Positions 31,028-38,033 of a stretch of DNA of 38,033 nucleotides are shown one piece after another (position 1 is the first letter of the stretch; each line of letters begins with the position of its first letter). The position numbers were made by a program, and so were the translations under genes. The notes under the pieces are model-generated. The model saw only the letters and a program-made list of their open reading frames with translations, did no database searches and was not told where the DNA came from. The DNA is from Nemertoderma westbladi (taxonomy: Eukaryota; Xenacoelomorpha; Nemertodermatida; Nemertodermatidae): NCBI GenBank assembly GCA_032718475.1, contig JAUCBJ010001561.1:1-38033 (forward strand). The letters run 5' to 3'.

Positions 31028-32093
31028 TGTTCGCGCTTTCAGACCTTTAGCAGTTTAACCTGCCAAATTTAGATGTCTTCTAGATTATAAATCGACTTTA
31101 GCCTATGACGAGTATTTGATACACTACATTAGCCGAAGCCAGTCTATGCGCGACCATTCACCCGCTGGATATACCCGGGAGACTGGATTCGGAAGCTTTG
31201 ACCTTATTGCGGTGTAGGCCTACTGTATTATTCGACTGATCGTTAATATATAATTTCTGACAAATATTATTCACTTTCGGGAAATATTAACAGTTCCTTT
31301 AGGACGTGGCGCTCTAAATATGTAAACAGAGTTATGACTTACACTAGACACAATGGGATGGCTATGGATTCACGTATAAATTCGCAATTGCAATCGCAAT
31401 TGTTATATGTAACCGGTCTCTCTAACCTTCAGTATATCAAGAAGATTGAGGTTTCTGATTATTGATTGATATTATCCCAATATAATAATATTCCATCAAC
31501 TGATATAATTAATAACCGACAGTAAATAGCAGTAAAAATGCGGTGTTTTGATTGATTAGGTATGAATTGTTTAGTTTGATAACGGTTATACGTTCTATGA
31601 TCAAGCCTACTAATGTTTTGCTAAAGCCTGAAAACACAGAAATTCCAAAGCCGGTCTTCTAGGCTCTGGAAAACCAACACACTGATCCCTCTGGGCTGTT
31701 GTAGGTATCTTTCAACACAAAGAGAAACAGCTCTCATTGGCCGAGTTCCAGATTCTGTAGGTTCCACGAATGTCTAAATGCCGAACTATTCGGGTTTTTG
31801 CAGCCCATATTCAACACAAGGCGAAATCGCTCTGATTGGTGGATCATTGTTCTGATTGGTTGATCGAACAGAACAAAGAGCCTATAGGCGTACAGCAAAT
31901 CGGTTGGTAGATTGCGTCATTTGAGTTAGGTAGTTTAGAGTATTTGAGCGCATTGTGGGAAAACTGGCTTTTTATGTCCGCTAAAGCACACATGCAGACA
32001 CAGCGGATAAATCGCTAGTTATGTCCTCTAAAAACACCTTACACAGTACATTGCGGAGAAAAGGGCCAGTTATATCCCGCAAAAGCTTTTACA
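31028..32093 (-). repeat. 5' LTR of BEL element
   Basis: 1066 bp with the same ends as the other LTR. Relative to it, about 178 bp are replaced by some 14 bp (TTCGCAATTGCAA) copied from the adjacent CGCAATTG, near 31380-31395. It should hold the promoter of the element; no TATA box was assigned. Confidence 0.93.
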
Positions 32094-32799
32094 TTCGGAA
32101 AATTTACTAAAGTTTTGATTTCGAAGCATTTTTATTGGTTTTCTCGAGCGCTGAATCGATTGAAAGTAATATAGAAGCCTGAAAACTTAGTGGTTCGCCA
32201 TTTTTTGTGCACCAAAATTTTTCAATTCAATTTTCAAAATTTGAAGTGCCACGCCCTAATTTTGGTACATCAAAAATGGCTAACCTCTAAGTCTTCAGGC
32301 TTCTATATTACTTTCAATCGATTCAGAGGTCTAGAAAACCTATATAAATGCGTTAAAATTTAAATTTTGGTTTATTTTCCGAATCTCGTATTTCTCAAAA
32401 TTTGAGGTACCACGCCCACTTCTTAGGTGCACGAAAAATAGCATCCACTTCAATTTTTGGAAATGGAATATAATCACATTCGATTCAGCGTCTTGAAAAA
32501 CCTACTAAATCTAGCCAACACTGCCACACCATTAGTTTTTAGAAAACGAAAAATTTTGTAATTTTGTCCTGGGACTACTTTTATTTTTCATCAAAATTAT
32601 GATTCCCTGCTTATGAAATTTTAACTTTTTAAGGTTTGGTAGTGTTCATCTATAGTTGTTTCACCAACAGCTCAAATTTTGTAGGATTTCATTGGACGAT
32701 TACAAAAATATAGTGGGTGGGCCGAATCGCCCCCCCCCCCCCCCCCCCCCCCCCCCACAGGTGCTAATGGTCAAAACACCCCAGTGGTAATAGGGTTAA

Positions 32800-33868
32800 A
32801 AAGAGTATTAAAGCGCCCGGTAAAATCGAGAGTCTGGTATTTTAAACGTAAATCTTTGGAGAGTGGTCTCACACATAAAACGTGCAACTCATCTTGTACA
32901 GATGTGTTGTCACAGATACAAGTTCTGTCCAATCGTGGTATCCTGGACCTCGGTCCGGTTTCTATACGCAGTCTATGACTCAGTAATCTGACTCGGGTAA
33001 AAGCAGCGCGGTGATAATCCGGAATACACGGTTTGGCAGATTTGTATATCGGGTGTACAGACAAGTCGCTGTTTAAAACAGAACAGTATGTAAAAAACTT
33101 TGTAGCGGATTCTGGATTGTTTATAACACGGGATTTTGCTATAGGCCTACTGCTAGTGAATAAATTGAACGAGGCTTTGTACAACAAATTATAACCCGGG
33201 CTATTTGCCGATTTGCAAAAGTTGGAACGCCTGATTAATCGGTGTATCGGGATCGCTATGAAAAATTTTCATGTAAAATTGCTTCCTACATTTAATTATA
33301 CGTTCCAGAATGGTTGGTAGCCCTAATTCGATCAGACAGATGTCGGTAGGAGTTTGATATCTAACACCTGCTAATGTCTTTACCATACGTACGTAAAATT
33401 TCTCGATAATTTTAAAGTCGTTAGTCAACCAGGACTCTGCAGCGTACAGTAAAGAGGATAAAACGGCCGATTCTAGGACTTGCCTTTTAAAAGCAAACGG
33501 CATGGTCTGGTTAACTGCACAAAATATACTGTATTTATTAGCGGTTTCTTCCAGTTTTGGTTCTAAAAGTTTAAACATAGATTTAATTGTTCCGTCCTCT
33601 GTGAAAATTGACCCCAAATAATTATAATAAGCACAATAATTTATCACCATACCGTCACATATTATAGTACGGTCAGCAGAATTACCATTTATAACCAAAA
33701 ATTTCGTCTTTTTCTTATTAATTTGCATTCCGGATATATTACAAAATTCAACTAACTTATCTACTTTTTTCTGAAGGCTACCCCTTGATGCTGCCAGTAA
33801 TACTGTATCGTCCATTAGTAATAATATGTGTATTGCACCAATAAAACCGTCTGTCTTAACTATACGAA
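32800..33868 (-). pseudogene. decayed LINE: RT catalytic region and C-terminal finger
   Basis: From about 33866: IVKTDGFIGAIHILLLMDDT, with the catalytic box MDD and VLLAAS, then KKKTKFLVINGN, YNYLGSIFTEDG, LLYAAESWL, GVRYQTPTDICLIELGLPTI, ending at 33201. After a frame change near 33195 comes a C-terminal domain (33187-32800) with RVRLLSHRLRIETGPRSRIP and a CCHC-like cluster C-x-C...H-x2-C. The upstream RT lies beyond the MITE at 34314. The usual Y/F-x-DD is L-M-D-D here, a form I recall from some animal LINE families. Confidence 0.75.
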
Positions 33869-34189
33869 GTGGGGCCTTCGCGCAGCACGAAGTTGGCGGA
33901 GCCTTAGCGAATTGACACTGTTAGGGGGTGGGTCAATTTATGCAAATAGTTGTCGTCGTCACAGCTAATGGTCTAATACATATCTGCCAAGTTTCAGCTT
34001 AAACGGATTAAAAGCAAAGAAATGGGAGGGCATTTAATGTTTAGACATGTGGCCCTCTAGCGGGAGACCATTGCACTGATGGTGTCTGAAAGTCTCTCAA
34101 AAATCTCAACTTTTGCTCATATTGATACCTACCAATTTTCAACTTGGCAGCTTTAAATCCGACAAAGTTATTAGCATGTCAAAATCGTA

Positions 34190-34227
<38 letters not shown>

Positions 34228-34313
34228 AACGACGACAACTATTTGCATAAATTGACCCACCCCCTAACAGTGTCAATTCGCTAAGGCTCCGCCAACTTCG
34301 TGGCTCGCCCCAC
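33869..34313. mobile_element. MITE with long inverted termini and CGA microsatellite
   Basis: Inverted arms of about 85 bp: ACGAAGTTGGCGGAGCCTTA ... GGGGGTGGGTCAATTTATGC and AACTATTTGCAT on the left (33886-33955) and the complement on the right (34224-34303). The outermost bases (GTGGGGC) also match, after a short gap on the right. A CGA trinucleotide run lies at 34190-34236. It interrupts the RT of the decayed LINE just before the MDD box. No transposase. The target duplication is unclear; TTAA occurs on both sides but not next to the ends. Confidence 0.75.
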
Positions 34314-34785
34314 ACATTTAACCATTCTAACTAGGCGTTCTAGATATATACAAAATAATATACTGCTTGATGGGGCGCCTTGACGTACGCCAATAAATAT
34401 AGAGATTAAAGCTGATTTTAAAATAATGCGAGTACATTTGTATACAGGTTTGATTGCCAGGGGCATCGTTCTACTGCTTCCTAGTAATTTTAAATAATCC
34501 AACATGGCCTGTCTAGGTACATACATGGTCATACGCCTTGCTGAAATCGACAAATAAAAGATATAGTTTAATTGTCTTAAATTTGGCAAGATCAACTAAC
34601 AGGCGTATTGTCATTATTTGTTCTATGCAACCACGTCCGGGCAATCGGCCTGCTTGACACTTATCTAAATTGCACCACGTTTTTAACCGGTTATTTAACA
34701 ACATATCGTACACCACGTTTTTAACCGGTTATTTAACAACATATCGTATATTTTTGCTAGAGTATCCATAATGGATATTCCTCTA
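34314..34785 (-). pseudogene. decayed LINE: RT N-terminal half
   Basis: Reads IYDMLLNNRLKTWCNLDKCQ, AGRLPGRGCIEQIMTIRLLV, LYLLFVDFSKAYDHV (motif A) in one frame, then after a frame change near 34520 YVPRQAMLDYLKLLG, IFIGVRQGAPSSSILF (motif B) and LERLVRMVK, where the MITE cuts in. A 38-bp tandem duplication (CACCACGTTTTTAACCGGTT and on) spans about 34675-34750. The 5' side is cut off by the RTE-like copy C. Confidence 0.75.
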
Positions 34786-35652
34786 TACTACTACTAGTAT
34801 CGGCATGCTGCATTGTAGCTGCATTTTTAAGAATGCTGTGCCGGCTTGTCGACAAAATTGAGCCGCCACAACTCCCTATCACCCATGACATTTGCTAGAT
34901 CATCCGCATCTTCAAGGCCAGTGTCCTTTAAGATGCGTCTCAAGAAAGTCATGGGCGGTCCACCATGCTTATTCACTCCATAAGGCTGCCAAAGTACAAG
35001 ATTATGCACTGGCTCGTCCTCACGGCGAAAGCAATGTCCTGCAAAGCGGAGGCGATTTTGTTCTAGTGTCAAGCTTGGGGGAACCAATGAGACACCTCCA
35101 ATGTTATATAGTGTCTGGTTGGAGATGTGAGCATTGTACTTGACACAATGAACCCGGCGTAGCATTCTTGTGAATGTACCATCCAGAGATTTGGTGTCCT
35201 CAGCAGTTAGAGCCCAGCATGGACTCCCATAGAGGAGTACTGGAACTACTGCTGCTCTAAATAATCGGACCTTAACTTTCCGATTAATTCTCGGTGACTT
35301 CCAAATCCTGGAAAGCCTATTCAAGGCTGCCATGCCTTTCCCTTACGTATTCGAAGGTCCTCACCTGACTTCCGGATCCATGATCCTAGGTAACAGAAGT
35401 CGTCCACATGCTCAAGCATACCATCCTTTGAGCTTATGCTCATCCGATCAGAGACTTGCTGAGAACTTTCAAAGTTAACTGTCAAAATTTTGGTCTTTCT
35501 GGAGTTAATAAAAAGACCAACACTAGAAGCAGCATGTTCTAATGAGCTGAGGAGCCGTTGGGCTCCCTCTAGTGATTCTGAGAGTACTCCTAAGTCATCA
35601 GCAAAGTCTAGATCAGTTAGGTACTTGGCAGGATTTCCTCGACTTCTGGAGC
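34786..35652 (-). mobile_element. RTE-like LINE, copy C (5'-truncated)
   Basis: Same 3' end as the other young copies (TACTACTACTAG on the plus strand, then TCGGCATGCTGCATTG). Similarity stops abruptly at 35652, inside the RT region. No target duplication was found, and it lies between the decayed LINE and the gypsy element. Confidence 0.85.
34827..35650 (-). pseudogene. RTE-like RT C-terminal half, one frameshift
   Basis: From 35650, SRSRGNPAKYLTDLDFADDL with the catalytic FADD, to GKAWQP near 35325, where a one-base loss (GCTGCCATGCC against GCTGCGCATGCC in the copy at 12510) moves the frame. The second part (35333-34827) has LNRLSRIWKSPRINRKVKVR, LLYGSPCWAL and RFAGHCFRREDEPV to the normal stop. 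Slightly more diverged than copies A and B. Confidence 0.85.
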
Positions 35653-35709
35653 GAAATAACATTGATAGATACTTTAGCAGTCATACTTATTATTTTATAC
35701 TGAAGAAGT

Positions 35710-36630
35710 ATGGATACGTCCAGTAGCTCAGTCGCTACAAATGGTGACCCGGACAATCTCGCCCACAATCCACAACCTACCGTGAACGCTACTTCAAATC
35801 CAACAATCGCAAGGATTTCCATAAAACCGCCGCCTTTTTACCGCAACAACGTATCCACGTGGTTCCGCCAGTTGGAATCCCAATTCGCCGTCAACGGAGT
35901 AACGCAGAGTACAACAAAATACCACCACGTGATGGCGGCGCTACCGGAAGACGTCGCCGTAATTACCGGCCAACATACCGATTACGAATCATTGAAAGCC
36001 GAGCTCACCGCCGCTTTCCACAAAAGCCGCCAGCAGTTACTGGAAGAAGCGCTCGGTTCGATATCACTAGAAGGACAGAAACCAACCGTTTGCCTCCGTC
36101 GCATCGAAAAACAATTATCCGAATGCGGCCTCCCTTGCGAAGAAGATATTATAAAACACAAGCTTCTTCAGGCAATGCCACCCAACGAGAGAACCGCACT
36201 GGCGGGCCATCAACACTTAAATGCTAAGGATTTCGCTGCGGTAGCAGACAGCATCCACGAACTATCCAATTCAGCTAACCGGACAGCAGAACAAGTAATG
36301 GCGATATCAGGACGCCGTGGAAGCGATAAACCGGAGGGGTTCCCCCGTAACTCGCCTCCAAATAATCTCAACCGTTCCGATAGTTATTACAACCAATATT
36401 ATTCACCAACGCCACCCCGATCTGCATCCTTTGACCCCTACAGAGGCGTGGCACCATTCCGAGAAGGCCAGCGACCTCAGATATGTCGATCTCACATATA
36501 TTACGGCGATAGCGCCAGAAGCTGTCGCCGTTGGTGCGCCTGGCCCGCAGCCAAACCTCCGATATCTGATACCGGTAGTCGAAACAACAGTCGCGCCTCT
36601 AGTCCGAACCGGGGCGGGTCGGGAAACTAA
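35710..36630 (+). CDS. Ty3/gypsy Gag
   Basis: 306 codons from ATG at 35710; the true start could be later if the first 30 bases are LTR. Residues 38-180 hold the capsid-like domain: IKPPPFYRNNVSTWFRQLES, TKYHHVMAALPEDV, YESLKAELTAAFHKSRQQLL, KPTVCLRRIEKQL, IIKHKLLQAMP, DFAAVADSIHEL. Residues 200-260 are disordered and rich in Asn, Ser and Pro. Near residue 258 a single Cys/His finger, ICRSHIYYGDSARSCRRWC, replaces the usual CCHC knuckle, as in a common animal gypsy lineage. The stop (UAA, 36628-36630) directly follows the heptamer GGGAAAC, where -1 slippage would produce Gag-Pol. Confidence 0.9.
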   Translation: MDTSSSSVATNGDPDNLAHNPQPTVNATSNPTIARISIKPPPFYRNNVSTWFRQLESQFAVNGVTQSTTKYHHVMAALPEDVAVITGQHTDYESLKAELTAAFHKSRQQLLEEALGSISLEGQKPTVCLRRIEKQLSECGLPCEEDIIKHKLLQAMPPNERTALAGHQHLNAKDFAAVADSIHELSNSANRTAEQVMAISGRRGSDKPEGFPRNSPPNNLNRSDSYYNQYYSPTPPRSASFDPYRGVAPFREGQRPQICRSHIYYGDSARSCRRWCAWPAAKPPISDTGSRNNSRASSPNRGGSGN

Positions 36631-36666
36631 CCCCCCAACCCACAGAGGCACCTGATGGGTTGGGGG
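36621..36666 (+). promoter_or_regulatory. -1 ribosomal frameshift signal at the gag-pol junction
   Basis: Slippery heptamer G GGA AAC at 36621-36627 in the gag frame, immediately followed by the gag stop UAA. After 4 bases a perfect 10-bp stem forms between CCCCCAACCC (36632-36641) and GGGTTGGGGG (36657-36666) with a 15-base loop. The -1 frame is exactly the frame of pol. Heptamer type, stem and frame relation agree with known retroviral and retrotransposon frameshift sites; the spacer is on the short side. Confidence 0.85.
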
Positions 36667-38033
36667 TCAATGCAGTGTCCACCGCATTCACTGTTAAAGT
36701 GCACATTAATGGAGCCCCGTTAGACATGTTAGTGGATACTGGAGCATGCGTCAGCATTCTAAATCCAAACACGGTACCCCAACCATACGACCCAATTAAT
36801 TTACCACTCCAGGCAGCCAATAACACTCCTATAAAGGTACTTGGTTCCCGCCAACTTCCTGTTAGTTTTCGTCAACTTCGTCGGTCCTGGCAACATGGAT
36901 TTATAGTCGCAGAGATTGCCACCCCATTGTTAGGAGCCGATTTCTTCACGGCTACAGGCCTGTTTGTCGATTGCAAAGGAAAACAAGTTATTGATCCAGA
37001 AACAAAACTATCACAAAATTTGAAACCAAGTTCTATCCCAGTAAACTCAGTCTCTCATGGAATTGTTTTCGACAATTTAGCTGATGATCTAATCAAAGAA
37101 TTTCCGGACATCGTAGGATGCACTTCTCCCAACAACATCAAACACGACATCAAACATAATATCTTAACTACCGGTACCCCAGCTCGAAGCAAAGCTCGAC
37201 CACTCACACCTGATAAGTTGGCTGCCGCTAAGCAGGAATTCGCAGCTCTGTTAAAAGATGGCATTATACGGCCTTCTAAAAGCCCATGGTCATCGCCCTT
37301 ACATATGACCAAGAAAAGCTCTGGAGGTTGGAGACCATGCGGTGATTACCGCCAACTCAACCGCCAGACAGTACCCGATTCTTACCCCGTCCCCAACATC
37401 CAGCAATTTAATAGCGAATTTAGCGGCTCAACAGTGTTTAGCAAAATAGATTTGGTTAAAGCATATTATCAAGTGCCAGTAGCCGAAGAAGACGTCGAGA
37501 AAACAGCAATAATTACCCCCTTTGGACTTTTCGAGTACGTTATGATGTCCTATGGGATGCGGAATGCTGGAAGTACATTTCAAAGAATGGTAGATAGTGC
37601 TCTCCGGGGTATCGACGGAGTATTTGTTTTTATTGACGACATCATTGTTCACTGTATTGGTAGCGAAACTCATGCTAAAATCCTCAGGGAGGTTTTTACC
37701 CGGTTGTCCAACTACGGTCTAAAGATCAACCTGCCGAAATGTCAATTTTTCCAGAATGAATTAGACTTCCTTGGCTACCACCTGAGCAACAAAGGCGTCC
37801 GACCCCCAAAAGACAAGGAAAAATCGATTAGGGATTACCAGCAGCCCACTGACTACCACAGCCTTCGGCGCTTCCTTGGGATGATTAGATTTTATCGGCG
37901 ATTCATTCCGTATTACACCGCGATTATACTGCCTCTCCAACGCCTCATAAGAGAGTCTCAGCCAAAGCGGGGCGGTTCATCCCCGTACGAGTGGACTTCA
38001 GCACATGACAAATCCTTCATTGCTATCAAGAAC
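36621..38033 (+). CDS. Ty3/gypsy Pol: protease, reverse transcriptase, start of RNase H (partial)
   Basis: Open in one frame (codons starting at positions divisible by 3) from the frameshift site to the right edge, about 470 codons with no break. Protease: LDMLVDTGACVSILN near 36720-36765 and LLGADFFTATG near 36928. RT: LLKDGIIRPSKSPWSSPLHM (37250), GGWRPCGDYRQLN, FSKIDLVKAYYQVPV (motif A, 37437), FGLFEYVMMSYGMRNAGSTF (motif B), VFVFIDDIIVH (motif C, 37623; F-I-D-D in place of the commoner Y-x-D-D), LDFLGYHLSNKGV. The connection SLRRFLGMIRFYRRFIPYY leads into the start of RNase H (YEWTSAHDKSF) at the edge. All catalytic residues seen are present. RNase H, integrase and the 3' LTR must lie beyond the window. 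Confidence 0.92.

Larger units (their letters stand above)
19540..32093 (-). mobile_element. BEL/Pao LTR retrotransposon, recent, RT and integrase missing
   Basis: 12,554 bp bounded by direct LTRs with TG...CA ends and the 5-bp duplication TTCGG (19535-19539, 32094-32098). Coding runs on the minus strand, so the 5' LTR is at 31028-32093. Order: 5' LTR, 2.2-kb leader, gag (two overlapping frames), zinc knuckle, protease, a fragment after RNase H, a long 3' non-coding stretch, a decayed extra coding region, 3' LTR. RT, most of RNase H and the integrase are absent. A candidate primer-binding site complementary to ACAGAAGCTATAACCA lies at 31008-31023, four bases inside the 5' LTR. The LTRs differ at only about six bases plus one large indel, so the insertion is young. 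Confidence 0.9.
19142..32795. mobile_element. piggyBac-like non-autonomous element, copy B (split by BEL element)
   Basis: TTAA at 19138-19141 and 32796-32799; termini CCCTATTACCACTGGGG and its complement. Left piece 19142-19539 starts with 22 G (19155-19176); right piece 32094-32795 has 27 C (32730-32756). Sequence parallels copy A throughout, including GGCGTGGCACTT blocks in both orientations. Without the 12.55-kb BEL insertion it is about 1.1 kb. It lies within the decayed LINE at 18944-34785. Confidence 0.85.
35653..38033 (+). mobile_element. Ty3/gypsy LTR retrotransposon, 5' end truncated, continuing past the window
   Basis: Gag, protease and RT in order on the plus strand, open to the right edge. 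No complete 5' LTR is seen: similarity to the RTE-like copy stops at 35652. The bases up to GCTACA (about 35738) followed by AATGGTGACCCGGACA could be an LTR end and a primer-binding site, in which case part of the LTR remains at 35653-35738 and the annotated gag start lies in it. Confidence 0.85.

Overview
The window is eukaryotic and almost certainly from an invertebrate animal, probably marine. It has no bacterial operons, tRNAs, rRNAs or recognisable host housekeeping genes. What can be read is a dense, nested pile of transposable elements: several non-LTR retrotransposons (LINEs), a Penelope-like element, a foldback-type DNA element, piggyBac-like non-autonomous elements, a BEL/Pao LTR element, a Ty3/gypsy LTR element, a probable tRNA-derived SINE and a short MITE. 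The mix (BEL/Pao, Penelope, and a LINE carrying a virus-like 2A motif) fits a marine invertebrate; the species cannot be told from the sequence.

Layout. 1-1440: CR1/L2-like LINE on the minus strand, running off the left edge. 1439-4500: second minus-strand LINE with ORF1, a 2A-like motif, a PHD finger, an endonuclease and an RT, shortened by an internal deletion. 4738-7060: a decayed minus-strand coding region of a family I cannot name. 7410-7979 and 9957-10012: Penelope-like element fragment, split by a 1977-bp foldback element (7980-9956) made of two inverted minisatellite arrays and flanked by the 8-bp duplication GTGTTTGA. 10505-13555: an old RTE-like LINE split at TTAA by a piggyBac-like element (10561-13312), which is itself split by a young RTE-like LINE (11963-13286). 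14225-17110: decayed C-terminal piece of another LINE, split by a second young RTE-like copy (14898-17077). 17200-18860: SINE, RT fragment and a chain of hairpins.

18944-34785: a decayed minus-strand LINE split at TTAA by a second piggyBac-like element (19142-32795), which carries a 12.55-kb BEL/Pao element (19540-32093) with LTRs of 1230 and 1066 bp and the 5-bp duplication TTCGG. The same LINE is cut again by a TIR MITE (33869-34313). 34786-35652: third RTE-like copy. 35653-38033: a Ty3/gypsy element whose gag and pol overlap at a canonical -1 frameshift signal, GGGAAAC followed by a stop and a perfect 10-bp GC-rich stem; pol is open to the right edge.

The genes do not form one pathway. 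Each element carries its own copying machinery, mostly broken. The most intact and informative parts are the gypsy gag-pol, the RTE-like RT ORFs, the BEL gag/protease, and the two nesting stacks whose target-site duplications give a relative age order. Items most worth following up are the gypsy frameshift signal, the foldback element, the 2A/signal-peptide N-terminus of the LINE ORF2, the extra coding region between pol and the 3' LTR of the BEL element, the unnamed decayed gene at 4738-7060, and the hairpin chain near 18.7 kb.
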